Positions 40,344 through 49,344 of a DNA stretch of 64,000 bases are shown in pieces. The number at the start of each line of letters is the position of its first letter. The stretch's first letter is position 1. The notes under the pieces are model-generated. The model was given only the letters and a program-made list of their open reading frames with translations, had not been told where the DNA came from and did no database searches. The DNA comes from a virus: positions 186,001 through 250,000 of IMG/VR virus record IMGVR_UViG_3300026484_000007, one strand, 5' to 3'. The translations under genes were made by a program, and so were the position numbers.

Positions 40344-41999
40344 ATGAAATTAGATCAATTATTAATGAAACAAAAAACATCTTTGAAAGACTCAGCATTT
40401 CCAGCTTTATTCGCTGGCGACGAAATTACTATAAGTTATTTACCTGAGATCGGAGCATCCGGAATAAATTTTATTAATAAATTAAGAAAGAAAAATATTT
40501 TCAATGAAGTTCTTATTTATCCATATTATACCCTTGGAGCGAAAAAAATTATTTCTAAAGATTACATTGCAGATTTTAAAAAATTAAATCCAAATATAAA
40601 GACTGTTTATAAATTTAAAACTTTCATGAAAAACAGAGCAAACGTGATCGATCTAACTCCACTGATGGATCTTTTTTCGATCCTAATCAATCAGCAGCCA
40701 AAATTTAAAGTTTTAAATGAAACGATTGATGCTATAAATAATTATTTTACTGAGAATGTATCTTCCCAAGATCCTACTGGAGAAAAACATTTTATTTTCG
40801 TGGATTGTAATTCTAAAAGCAATTTTAATTTCTTAGATTCTATTTATAGATTATTTAGAAAAAAAGCTTTCAAACTCAATCATGATCTTTTAAAGATCAA
40901 AGGTTTATTTGTAATAGCTTTAAACGAATCTGAAGAATTTGATATTTATCCATTAATCCATAAAAAAGAAAAACATTTAATCTTTCGACCTGATATTTAT
41001 AGATTAATCAAAAAAGATCTTACTGGGATCGAAGAAGAAGAAATAAACGAATTCGTTGATTCATATGAAAAAATCAATGAAGCTAGAAATAATATTTTAA
41101 ACATTACTGATAAACTTTTAAATAAAATTGGGAAAGGATCTGCAAAAGATTCGAAAGAGACTGCAGACTTTCTAAATCAATTAGGAAATGCTAAAGAAAG
41201 ATTTGAAAACTACATCGATTTAATTTATCAAGAATTATCAAGTAATGATATTCCTGGAAATGATTATATAGAAAAACTTCATCGTTTATTTCCGAAAGAC
41301 ACGACGGATCCAAAAAAGATCCAAAAGATTGAAAAATTAATTTCTTACATAGATGATCTTAATAAGATCTATAATGGATCAATTAAAATAAAAAAAGATT
41401 TAATTAATAAATCTGCTGATATTTATTATGATCCAATGGAGATCGTTAAGTTAGATGAAATTTCTGTTTATAATAAGCAGAAAACAGAATTCGATGAAGT
41501 GCTAGATAAATCAATGTTTGATTTAATTAAAAGTATTGAGCGAGATAAAGATGCAGGAATTGAAGTTCTTGATATTAAAGTAGAAGTTCAAGACACTAAT
41601 AAAAGTAGATTTAAAAAATACAAAGTTAAATTAAAGAATACTAAGTTCGGTAAAAAAACTCCATACGAAATAGAATTTCTTACTCCGTATCCTATCAAAG
41701 GAAAATATTTAAAAATAGGTGGAGTAAGATACATAATGTTAAATCAATTTATGGCTAAACCTATTTTAAAAATTAAGCCTAACATTGTAAGATTATATAC
41801 TCACTTCAGTACTTTCTCAGTAACTTTAAAAACTCATAAATATAATAATACTCAAGATTTCCACGAGATCTTAATGAAAGTTACTTCTAGTATAAAAGGA
41901 TCTAAAATAGATTACGTCGAATCTACTAACAATGATCCGCGCGAAAAATATAAATTTTATATCGATAGAACTTTTATAGATAAAACTATAGAATTATAA
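40344..41999 (+). CDS. RNA polymerase beta subunit, N-terminal fragment
   Basis: This 551-residue protein is the front part of a split beta subunit. The clearest match is near residues 450-500, where KGKYLKIGGVRYIMLNQFMAKPILK corresponds to the bacterial G-x-F-I-I-N-G-x-E-R-V-V-V-S-Q-L segment of the protrusion/lobe. The preceding 400 residues are divergent, with helical insertions and GATC hairpins. It ends 21 bp before the C-terminal beta gene, so the two are made together. An AAAGGA site sets the start. It would form with the other pieces a phage-specific polymerase core. Confidence 0.7.
   Translation: MKLDQLLMKQKTSLKDSAFPALFAGDEITISYLPEIGASGINFINKLRKKNIFNEVLIYPYYTLGAKKIISKDYIADFKKLNPNIKTVYKFKTFMKNRANVIDLTPLMDLFSILINQQPKFKVLNETIDAINNYFTENVSSQDPTGEKHFIFVDCNSKSNFNFLDSIYRLFRKKAFKLNHDLLKIKGLFVIALNESEEFDIYPLIHKKEKHLIFRPDIYRLIKKDLTGIEEEEINEFVDSYEKINEARNNILNITDKLLNKIGKGSAKDSKETADFLNQLGNAKERFENYIDLIYQELSSNDIPGNDYIEKLHRLFPKDTTDPKKIQKIEKLISYIDDLNKIYNGSIKIKKDLINKSADIYYDPMEIVKLDEISVYNKQKTEFDEVLDKSMFDLIKSIERDKDAGIEVLDIKVEVQDTNKSRFKKYKVKLKNTKFGKKTPYEIEFLTPYPIKGKYLKIGGVRYIMLNQFMAKPILKIKPNIVRLYTHFSTFSVTLKTHKYNNTQDFHEILMKVTSSIKGSKIDYVESTNNDPREKYKFYIDRTFIDKTIEL
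41306..41322. repeat. GATC hairpin inside the beta N gene
   Basis: GGATCCAAAAAAGATCC encodes DPKKIQK in a divergent helical region of the beta N fragment. Confidence 0.8.
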
Positions 42000-42020
42000 A
42001 TTAATCATAAAGGACAAAAT

Positions 42021-45000
42021 ATGATCAAAAAAGATACGTCTGATGCTACATTAAAATTAAAATCTGCAAAATTTTATATAGATTTTCATAATGAAAAAAA
42101 TAATAAATTATTTTTTTATGAAGTTTATTCTAAGAAAAAAGGAACTGCTGGAGCAGAGCGTCTCGAATACGCTTATATGACTCCAGACGACGAAGTGATC
42201 TTTTACAAACCCATCGATGATATCGAAGAGCATGAAATACCAAAGAAAGATCTTCGAGAGTTTCTTCTTGGTAGAATTAATAGCATAGCGATGTTAAAAT
42301 TAGGAGCTAGAGTTGATATTAAATCAAAATCTTCTAAACCTACTTTTAAAATTAAAGCGTTGAGCAATGAACCCGAAGTAATTCTTTTTGCTAGTATTAT
42401 TTTAGGATTAAGACCTGCGCTAGATTTCATGGGAATAAAGTATAGTTTTAATAAGACTAAAGAAGGTTATAAATCTATAAAACTATCCACTCAAGATGGT
42501 AAAACTAAATATTTTAATATTTATGCTAACTCTTTATACGATGAATACGTTTTAAATGGAATGTCTTCTTTTATTAAGAAAATTGAATTCACTGAAGAAA
42601 ATTTATCTTCTAAAGATGTATTCATAACTTATTTCGATAATCGTTTTGGTAAAGGTTTATTTAATTCTTATAATCAAAAGTTAGTATCTTTTATAGATAC
42701 AACGACTGAGCAAATTTTAAGATCGTATGGTTATAGTACGGATCCATTAAAATTATTATGTATAACTATGCCTAAGAAAATACTAAACGAAGCAGTCGAT
42801 GATATCGATAATCTTGAAAATAAAAGAATTAGAATGGCTGAAAGTATTGCTCACTCAGCTTATAATGCAGTTTCGCAAGCTCTTGTAAAATTCAAGAAAG
42901 AATCTAAATTAGATAACGTTAAATTACATATTCAAAAAGATTATATTATTAATAATCTTATTAACACTGGTATGGTTCAATGGAGTAATCCAGTTAACCC
43001 ATTAGAAGAATTAACTACTTCTGCAAAAATTACTAAAACTGGGGTTGGGAATCCATTAAAAGAACAGATCACTATAGACAAAAGGGATCTTAATGAAAGT
43101 TATTTTGGAGTTGTATCTGCGACACATACTAATGAGTACGGTGGAATAGGTTTAAACCAAACTCTCGTAAATAAAATGATGATCAAAGATAGATTCGGAA
43201 GTATTTTAATTAAAAAATTCCAAGATACTAATCCTTTTGAAATACTAAGTCCAATTGAAAGTATTGCTCCATTTATGGATACAGATGATACTACTAGAAA
43301 AGTTATGGGGAATCAGCAAACCTCACAATTCATTCAAGTTAAAAATCCAGATGTTCCTCTTGTTCAAACTGGTTTTGAAGCTTATATACCTTATATAGTA
43401 TCTGATAGATTTGCAATGAAAGCTAAAAAACCTGGAACTGTTAAATTAGAAAAAGACTATATTATAATGAAATACAATGATGGTTCTGAAGAAATCTTTA
43501 GTACTAAACCCACTAAAGCGAGAACTAAAAGAGGTCTTTATATTCCAATTGAATATAACGTTCTTGTAAAAGATGGTCAAAAAGTAAAAGAAGGAGAAAT
43601 CCTTGCAGCAACTAATTCTTTAAAACACGGAAAATTAGGTATAGGAAAAAATTTAGTAGTCGCAGAAATGTCTTATCGAGGTATGAATTACGAAGATGGT
43701 TGGGTAATATGCGAAGACCTTAAAGAAAAATATCAAAGTTCTTTATATGAAAAAATTACTATAATTATTCCAGAAGGTGCTAAGATTCAAGATTTTAATA
43801 TTGAATTAAATAAAAACACTAAACCTGGAGAAAAATTAATTTCGTATGTTACAAACGCAACTGAGTCTTTAGAATTCGATGAAGAAAATAGTATTACTGA
43901 TGAAAATACTGATGATTTAAGTACAGGTAAAGAGATTAGAGGTAATACAGTAACTTACTATAGTATCGGTGGACAAATTGCAGATTTTGTAATAAAATTA
44001 AATTCTACTAAAATTGATAAAAAAATTATAGAAAAATTTAAATTTCAAAATTCAGAAATTGAAAAAAAATTAAAGATTTGCGAAAAACTCAAAAATGAAA
44101 TTAATAAATTAGATTGTAGAGATAACATTGAACATCTTGAAGCTCTTGAAGTTGGTGGACATAAAGCAAATAAAATGGAGCCAGAAGGAGCGATTATTGA
44201 AGTCTATATCGAAACAGAAAATCCAATCAGAAACGGATCAAAATTTACTTTAGCGAGTACTGGTGGTAAAGGTACTGTACAATACATTATTGATAAAGAT
44301 AAAAAACCTTATACAAAAGAAACTGGATTAGAAATTGATTTTATTGCGACTCCGTTGTCAATCATTTCAAGAAAAAACCCAAGTATTATTTTACAATTGT
44401 ATCTTGGAAAAGTAATTTATTTTCTAAATAAAAAAGTTGAAGAATTAGCTAAAGAAAATAAAATTTCTTCGGTTAGAACTTTAATTACTAAAGTATTTGA
44501 AAGAATTGATAAATCAGATGATAAAGTTTATCTAAATCAATTAAAAGGATTCTTAAAAAATAAAGATGATTTTCTTAAAAAATATATTTTAAAACATGAT
44601 CCTTTAAATAACCCAGCTTTCCCAGCAATTATGCCTCCATTCGGAAGTAAATTAAGTACGAAAGATATCGAAGATGCTGCAGATATTCTTGGAATTCCTT
44701 TACAAGAACATGTAATAATTCCAGAAGAAGATAATAAAGAGACTAAATATAAAGTTACTGTTGGAATTATGCCAGTATTTTATTTAGAACATTTTCCAAA
44801 AGCTATGTCAGGGGTAAGAGGAAGTATTAATGTTAAAAATCAATTAACGACTGGACAAGGTCGTGCCGGAACTAAAGAAGGAAACGGAGCAATTAAACTT
44901 GGTTTATATGATATGTTTTCCGTTACATCAAGACGAGCAAATAAGTTCATTAAAGAAATGTGGGCAGTAAAATCAGATGATTACGAAGCGAAAAAAGAAC

Positions 45001-45140
45001 TTCGAAAGAAAATCATTAAATCAGCCGAAACTGGCGAAGAAATAAATGTTTCTGATATTGAAGTAAAACCAGAAGATATTACTACCAAAAAATTGATTGA
45101 AGCATATTTTTATGGAGCATGTTTGCAGCCACGTTTCTAA
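42021..45140 (+). CDS. RNA polymerase beta subunit, C-terminal fragment
   Basis: This 1039-residue protein carries the conserved beta core. NEYGGIGLNQTLV and PFMDTDDTTRKVMGNQQTSQ fit the rifampicin-pocket and N-x-D-x-x-R-x-x-MG-x-N-x-Q region; TGFEAYIPYIVSDRFAMKAKKPG follows. GKNLVVAEMSYRGMNYEDGWV fits the G-x-N-x-x-VA-x-M-x-W-x-G-YN-x-EDS-x-x segment. LASTGGKGTVQYII with DFIATPLSIISRKNPS and the C-terminal TTGQGRAGTKEGNGAIKLGLYDMFSV (Q-x-x-GGK-x-x-x-GGQRFGEME-x-WAL) complete it. The segment ends with an AVKSDDYEAKKELRKKI helix typical of the beta C-terminus. Confidence 0.9.
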   Translation: MIKKDTSDATLKLKSAKFYIDFHNEKNNKLFFYEVYSKKKGTAGAERLEYAYMTPDDEVIFYKPIDDIEEHEIPKKDLREFLLGRINSIAMLKLGARVDIKSKSSKPTFKIKALSNEPEVILFASIILGLRPALDFMGIKYSFNKTKEGYKSIKLSTQDGKTKYFNIYANSLYDEYVLNGMSSFIKKIEFTEENLSSKDVFITYFDNRFGKGLFNSYNQKLVSFIDTTTEQILRSYGYSTDPLKLLCITMPKKILNEAVDDIDNLENKRIRMAESIAHSAYNAVSQALVKFKKESKLDNVKLHIQKDYIINNLINTGMVQWSNPVNPLEELTTSAKITKTGVGNPLKEQITIDKRDLNESYFGVVSATHTNEYGGIGLNQTLVNKMMIKDRFGSILIKKFQDTNPFEILSPIESIAPFMDTDDTTRKVMGNQQTSQFIQVKNPDVPLVQTGFEAYIPYIVSDRFAMKAKKPGTVKLEKDYIIMKYNDGSEEIFSTKPTKARTKRGLYIPIEYNVLVKDGQKVKEGEILAATNSLKHGKLGIGKNLVVAEMSYRGMNYEDGWVICEDLKEKYQSSLYEKITIIIPEGAKIQDFNIELNKNTKPGEKLISYVTNATESLEFDEENSITDENTDDLSTGKEIRGNTVTYYSIGGQIADFVIKLNSTKIDKKIIEKFKFQNSEIEKKLKICEKLKNEINKLDCRDNIEHLEALEVGGHKANKMEPEGAIIEVYIETENPIRNGSKFTLASTGGKGTVQYIIDKDKKPYTKETGLEIDFIATPLSIISRKNPSIILQLYLGKVIYFLNKKVEELAKENKISSVRTLITKVFERIDKSDDKVYLNQLKGFLKNKDDFLKKYILKHDPLNNPAFPAIMPPFGSKLSTKDIEDAADILGIPLQEHVIIPEEDNKETKYKVTVGIMPVFYLEHFPKAMSGVRGSINVKNQLTTGQGRAGTKEGNGAIKLGLYDMFSVTSRRANKFIKEMWAVKSDDYEAKKELRKKIIKSAETGEEINVSDIEVKPEDITTKKLIEAYFYGACLQPRF

Positions 45141-45176
45141 ATTATAAGTATTTAGAAGATTTAGAAGGAGTCGACA

Positions 45177-46178
45177 ATGAAAAAAATGACTAAATTTTTA
45201 TCAGTGATCTTTTTAGGATCACTTTTTTTAAATCCACTTTCAGCCAATGATTATAATGATTATAATGATTATAATGATTGTAATGATTGTTTTGAATTTA
45301 ACGATGGAATCGCTATTCCTACAAATCCTATATTAAAAAATAGACTATCGACAAAAATTAGCAATAAAGAATTTTATATCAATGTGCTAAACACTTGTCC
45401 AGGTTTAACATCAAATGAAAAAATTTATTTTGAATTAAACAGAACGAGAATTGATAGTAAAACTGGAAATTGTTATACGGAAAGTAAAATTGTATCTATC
45501 GAAGATCCAACGATTCGTCTTTTTTTGCCAGAGAATGTTTTAAAATTAAAAGTTAAAGATAGTTGGAATATCGCAAAAATTTCGATCGATTACAATTTAA
45601 GACAAATGATTTATCCATTCAAAATAGTATCTAAAAAAGATTCTTCTGATACTTTTGCGGTAAGACCTGATCATTTTCGAATAAAAGTTTTTAAATCTTC
45701 AGCGTCTGATCCAACCGTATCATCTACATCATCCACATCATCTATACCATCTATACCAGCGGGAAATTTTATTTCACTTAAAATAGAAGCATTAGATTAT
45801 CAAGGGAATGTTGTGACGTACGATAAATCTACAGATGATTATTTAACTATAGAACTTTCTCCTGGAAATAAAATACAATTTATTCCTTATAATATAAAAA
45901 ACGGGCAAGGTTTAATAAGAATGATGTTTTCTTTATCTGCAGAAGATCAAGAAATTAAATTAATAGATGAAACTTTTTCTAATATAGATATAAACGATTC
46001 TTTAGAAGATCAACGATATTTTGAAGGAAAAGTTAATTTACGAATCTCAGAAAGATTCAAATCTTGGTGTGGAACTGGAACTGGTGAGAAAGAAAACGAT
46101 CCAAATAAAAATACAGTTCAGCCTAATATAAGAAATAATGTAAATAAAAATTTACAATACCATAAAATGCAATGGTAA
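45177..46178 (+). CDS. Secreted protein with signal peptide and NDY repeats
   Basis: This 333-residue protein starts with a clear signal peptide (MKKMTKFLSVIFLGSLFLNPLSA, cleavage likely after SA), so it should reach the periplasm or outer surface. It is followed by NDYNDYNDYNDCNDC, encoded by a tandem repeat of ATAATGATT units, and a beta-rich body with six or so strands and a Ser/Thr/Pro linker (SSTSSTSSIPSIPAG). Cysteines (N-terminal pair, CPG, CYTE, WCGTG) may form disulphides. Secreted phage proteins are uncommon; a role at the host surface is plausible. A GATC hairpin lies in the signal peptide codons. Confidence 0.6.
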   Translation: MKKMTKFLSVIFLGSLFLNPLSANDYNDYNDYNDCNDCFEFNDGIAIPTNPILKNRLSTKISNKEFYINVLNTCPGLTSNEKIYFELNRTRIDSKTGNCYTESKIVSIEDPTIRLFLPENVLKLKVKDSWNIAKISIDYNLRQMIYPFKIVSKKDSSDTFAVRPDHFRIKVFKSSASDPTVSSTSSTSSIPSIPAGNFISLKIEALDYQGNVVTYDKSTDDYLTIELSPGNKIQFIPYNIKNGQGLIRMMFSLSAEDQEIKLIDETFSNIDINDSLEDQRYFEGKVNLRISERFKSWCGTGTGEKENDPNKNTVQPNIRNNVNKNLQYHKMQW

Positions 46179-46226
46179 AAAATGGTAAAAACGATAAAAA
46201 TGGTATATTAAATTAAGGATTTAATA

Positions 46227-47420
46227 ATGATTATTACACACAATTATTATATTGATTTTTTTAAAGCCTTTAATCAGTTTCTTAAAAAGATTCTTGATCC
46301 TCGCGCTTTAAAAGACGGTAGAGGTATTCAAAAAATTGAATACTCTATCGCATCTAAAACACTTCTGAGTCATAAATTATATGGAAATGAATCTTTTGAA
46401 TATCCAAATTTAATTATTGATCTTCAAGATATCCATGCTGACGAAGGTGTAAGTACAATTAAAAATAATGCTTATGGTTTAATTGATAATATTAATACGG
46501 TTTATCTCGCGGATAATCTTGATAAGAATCAGTTTATTAAAGCAGAAATGAAAAAATATATTCTTAATTTTAATATTACTATTAATTTAGAAGAATCTGC
46601 TGATATGTTAAATTTTTATCATTTAATTACGAATCATGTTCCTGTTAATTTTACATTCGTGGATTTTTCATTCTTTTATGGAATAGACATTACTGAGTTT
46701 GTAAATGATGGGAATTGGGATTTTGATAATGATAATATTTTTAACGTATTTAAACAACCTGATCCAACAGAGAGAGATAAAGAGTATTATTATTCTTATT
46801 TAAAAACTCAACCAGAATTAGAATTAACTGGAATTTCTAAAAATGAAGATAAAGAAGGAATGAAGTACAGTATTCAAATGAATTTTCTTGCATCGTTCTT
46901 AATTCCTTCTTATATTTACGGAACGAATTTTATTAACATTGAAAGAATTGTTCTTCAAATAGATACTACTGATAAAGATGATTATCCTATCATCACTGAC
47001 ACAGAAAATATATTTAGTACAAATAAAATTAAAAAAGGATCTTTTTTAGATCCTAATAGTTTTATTTTAAATGAGGAAAACGAATCTTTTGATATAATTT
47101 TGAAAAATGAAGCTAGCGATGAAGAAACTTTAAATTCATTAAAACAATTTAATTATATTTTAAAACTCGAACCTGATCTTTTGGAGATCTTTTCTCAAAA
47201 AACTCCACATAAGACAGAGAAAAGATTAAATCTTTATTTAGAGAATTTTGAAATTGTATCTGAAGAAGATAAAACAATACTGAGAATCACTAAAGAATCT
47301 CAAAAGACGCATTTTTCTTTATTAGAAGATTTTTTTATAAATTATATAAACTATATAAAAAATGAGGAGAGCGAATCTTCTCAATTTTACAACTTTCAAT
47401 TATTTTATGCGGAGAAGTGA
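46227..47420 (+). CDS. Hypothetical virion-type protein
   Basis: This 397-residue protein is acidic alpha/beta, with NFNITINLEESADMLNFYHLITNHVPVNFTFVDFSFFYG and a long LNFLASFLIPSYIYGTNF region resembling strand-rich tail or baseplate proteins. I cannot name the family. Its stop codon lies in a GATC terminator. It precedes a run of leader-type virion proteins and could belong to the same structural block. An AAGGA site precedes the ATG. Confidence 0.55.
   Translation: MIITHNYYIDFFKAFNQFLKKILDPRALKDGRGIQKIEYSIASKTLLSHKLYGNESFEYPNLIIDLQDIHADEGVSTIKNNAYGLIDNINTVYLADNLDKNQFIKAEMKKYILNFNITINLEESADMLNFYHLITNHVPVNFTFVDFSFFYGIDITEFVNDGNWDFDNDNIFNVFKQPDPTERDKEYYYSYLKTQPELELTGISKNEDKEGMKYSIQMNFLASFLIPSYIYGTNFINIERIVLQIDTTDKDDYPIITDTENIFSTNKIKKGSFLDPNSFILNEENESFDIILKNEASDEETLNSLKQFNYILKLEPDLLEIFSQKTPHKTEKRLNLYLENFEIVSEEDKTILRITKESQKTHFSLLEDFFINYINYIKNEESESSQFYNFQLFYAEK
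47037..47053. repeat. GATC hairpin inside a gene
   Basis: GGATCT-TTTTT-AGATCC, a perfect arm pair, encodes GSFLDP in the protein at 46227; the same DNA sequence serves as a terminator stem elsewhere. Confidence 0.85.
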
Positions 47421-47443
47421 TCTTTTTTAGATCACTTTTTAAC
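47417..47443 (+). terminator. GATC terminator over the stop codon
   Basis: AAGTGATCT-TTTTT-AGATCACTT followed by TTT. No GTCGTTAG box follows, so this is a weaker terminator. Confidence 0.65.
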
Positions 47444-47482
47444 CAACTATAAAATTCTAGAAAATTAATTAAGGAGATTTAA

Positions 47483-48316
47483 ATGTCAAAATATTCTGAA
47501 ATCTTAGGGCAACTTATTAATGAAAATATAAGCAAAGCTCATGATTATATCACAAATCAATTAATTATGGAACATCTTTTAAAAACTGGTAAAGTTACAA
47601 TTGAAGAAGCTCAATTATTCAATCAAATGACGTATTCAGTGCTTTATGAAAGTTCTCATTTAATGGTACCAACAGTTGAAGAAATTCAAGAAGCGATGAT
47701 GCCACCTGCGCCAGCTCAAATGGGTGCGCCAGCTCCAGGAGCAGCAGGAGAGGAACCAGTTCCAGCAATGAACGAAGCGCCAGCTCCAGCTCCAGCAGAT
47801 GGAATTCCAAATGAGGGAGAACCAAGTCCTCAAGAAATTCAAGCTGCAATCGATGGTGGAGAAGCTCCAGCAGGTTTAAAAACATTAGTTGATCCAGAAA
47901 CAGGAGAAAAATTTCAATTTGATCCAACAAGCGGATCTGTAATGCCTGAAGCTAAAGACGACATGCCAGTACCAGGAGATACAATGGGAGATTCTGCAGA
48001 ACCAGTTCCAGCCCCAGAAGCAGAACCAGCAGCTCCAACAGATGAACCAGCAGCTCCAACTGATCAAGCAGGTTTACCTAAAAAAGACGTAAGTGCTAGC
48101 GAAGGAAATGTTGAAGAATCTACTGCTGCAGAAGCTACAGCAGCTACTGCGGAAGAATCTAAAAAAGATCAAAATATTGAAGAATCTGCGAATGTAGACG
48201 CTTCTGCAAAAGAAGAAGCAAAAGAAGAAGCAAAAGAAGAAGCAAAAGAAGAAGCAAAAGAAGAATTAAATGAAAATGAATTACTAGTTCAATCATTAAT
48301 GAATCTTATAAAATAA
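47483..48316 (+). CDS. Proline/alanine-rich virion protein
   Basis: This 277-residue protein has a helical N-terminal domain (about 1-75) with LKTGKVTIEEAQLFNQMTY, matching LIKNGKVTLEEAQIINEAI in the next gene, so the two are paralogs there. The rest is disordered: Pro-Ala-Glu repeats (PAPAPADG, EPVPAPEAEPAAPTDE) and at the end five copies of EEAK or EEAKE. GC content is locally higher because of the Pro/Ala codons. The sequence suggests a capsid-internal or scaffold-like protein. Confidence 0.6.
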   Translation: MSKYSEILGQLINENISKAHDYITNQLIMEHLLKTGKVTIEEAQLFNQMTYSVLYESSHLMVPTVEEIQEAMMPPAPAQMGAPAPGAAGEEPVPAMNEAPAPAPADGIPNEGEPSPQEIQAAIDGGEAPAGLKTLVDPETGEKFQFDPTSGSVMPEAKDDMPVPGDTMGDSAEPVPAPEAEPAAPTDEPAAPTDQAGLPKKDVSASEGNVEESTAAEATAATAEESKKDQNIEESANVDASAKEEAKEEAKEEAKEEAKEELNENELLVQSLMNLIK

Positions 48317-48347
48317 GATAAAATAATATTTTTAAAAGGATTAAATT

Positions 48348-48710
48348 ATGGAAAACAATCCTACTATAGTAGATAAGGTACTTTCGAAGATTATCTTCGA
48401 AAACCTTATTAAAAACGGAAAAGTTACTTTAGAAGAAGCTCAAATCATCAATGAAGCAATTATCGAAATCGTTGATAGATATAATCATACTATTATTGAA
48501 GAAACTGCAAAAATCAATACTTTAATGAATGTTCAAAATTCTCAGCCTCAGCAACCTCAACAACCTCAAATTAATGAAGCTGAAATGAATAGAATACTTC
48601 AAAGTATTGAGGAAGCAGCAATCGAAGCTACACAAAACAATCAAAAAATTATTGAAGAATCTGAAGAAATGTCAATTGCAGAAAAACTTGCATCTAAAGT
48701 TTTAAAATAA
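48348..48710 (+). CDS. Short paralog of the Pro/Ala-rich protein
   Basis: This 120-residue protein is mostly helical, with the shared motif LIKNGKVTLEEAQIINE at about 21-37, a Gln/Pro hinge (QPQQPQQPQ) and a second helix with repeated Glu. It is a short version of the N-terminal domain of the upstream protein. An AAAAGGA site precedes the start. No enzymatic motif. Likely structural. Confidence 0.6.
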   Translation: MENNPTIVDKVLSKIIFENLIKNGKVTLEEAQIINEAIIEIVDRYNHTIIEETAKINTLMNVQNSQPQQPQQPQINEAEMNRILQSIEEAAIEATQNNQKIIEESEEMSIAEKLASKVLK

Positions 48711-48746
48711 TTTTTAAAAAAATAAAAATCAAATTAAGGAGTACTA

Positions 48747-49031
48747 ATGAATTACTTTGAAAGAGTAAAATTACATGAAATTTGCGAAAGTGTAAAAGAA
48801 ACTTATCTTTTAAATAGCATCGAAGAAAATGCTAATGAAATCGAAGTTCTAAGAACTAAAAAATTCTTAACTGAAACATTTAATACAATTGAAAAATTAT
48901 TAATTGAAGAAGCAATTGCTGATGGTGTAAAAAAAGCAGCAATTATTGGAGCAGCAGGGTTAGCTGGAACAGCTGCAGGTTATGAACTTGGTCATGCTGC
49001 TGATGCAGGGGAATTAGCAGCGGGAAAGTAA
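48747..49031 (+). CDS. Glycine-zipper protein, zero-frame product
   Basis: This 94-residue frame has several leader-like I-E-E segments (LNSIEENAN, LLIEEAIADG) and one zipper (about 67-85, AAIIGAAGLAGTAAGYELGH). It stops at TAA (49029-49031) immediately after GGGAAAG. The sequence after the stop is strongly coding in the -1 frame, so this is probably the short form of a longer protein made by programmed frameshifting. Zero-frame termination would leave out the second zipper. Confidence 0.7.
   Translation: MNYFERVKLHEICESVKETYLLNSIEENANEIEVLRTKKFLTETFNTIEKLLIEEAIADGVKKAAIIGAAGLAGTAAGYELGHAADAGELAAGK
49022..49028 (+). other. Programmed -1 ribosomal frameshift site (GGGAAAG)
   Basis: G-GGA-AAG fits the X-XXY-YYZ slippery rule and is the same heptamer used in the lambda G/GT tail genes. 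The zero-frame TAA follows at once. An AGGGG stretch about 10 bases upstream could act as an internal ribosome-pairing stimulator. A weak stem (ATCCAGC / GTTGAT) lies downstream. Confidence 0.6.
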
Positions 49032-49255
49032 TTGATCCAGCTGCCCCAGAAGAAGTTGTAGTTGATAAAAATTTAATTACTGCAGATGACGTTGAAAAGC
49101 GAGAGATGAATGCTTTTGCGTTATCTGACTTATACAAACTTGCTCAGCAAAATCCTAATGCTGTTTTATATGGAGGAGCGTTAGGAACAGCTGGGTTAGC
49201 TTCTGGTGCAGTCGCTGCTCAAGCAATGAATTCTCAGAATCCAAGAAGTAGATAA
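49022..49255 (+). CDS. -1 frame extension of the glycine-zipper protein
   Basis: From the slippery site the -1 frame stays open for 75 codons after the shift, ending at TAA 49253-49255. It reads VIDPAAPEEVVVDKNLITAD and then a second zipper, VLYGGALGTAGLASGAVAAQAM. The frameshifted product would be about 169 residues with two zippers, the normal layout of its paralogs. No ribosome site or start codon precedes the extension, so it is unlikely to be a separate gene. A natural or assembly frameshift is the alternative. Confidence 0.65.
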   Translation, partial: GKVIDPAAPEEVVVDKNLITADDVEKREMNAFALSDLYKLAQQNPNAVLYGGALGTAGLASGAVAAQAMNSQNPRSR

Positions 49256-49270
49256 AAATTATAAAAATAT

Positions 49271-49320
49271 GGAGTTGTGATCTTTTTTAGATCGCTCTCC
49301 AGTTTTTTTGTCGTTAGAAA
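49271..49320 (+). terminator. Terminator with GTCGTTAG box
   Basis: GGAG-TTG-TGATCT-TTTTT-AGATCG-CT-CTCC, an outer GGAG/CTCC and inner GATCT/AGATC stem, then seven T and GTCGTTAGAAAAAATT. Confidence 0.8.
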
Positions 49321-49344
49321 AAATTCTGAAAAAATTCTGAAAAA

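Noticed and set aside
31427-45140. Bacterial rpoB/rpoC from a host chromosome
   Set aside because: The subunits are split into several divergent pieces, mixed with virion genes, and no ribosomal or housekeeping genes are near.
49022-49255. A plain pseudogene caused by a stop codon
   Set aside because: The exact slippery heptamer directly before the stop and intact coding on both sides favour programmed frameshifting, though a sequencing error cannot be excluded.
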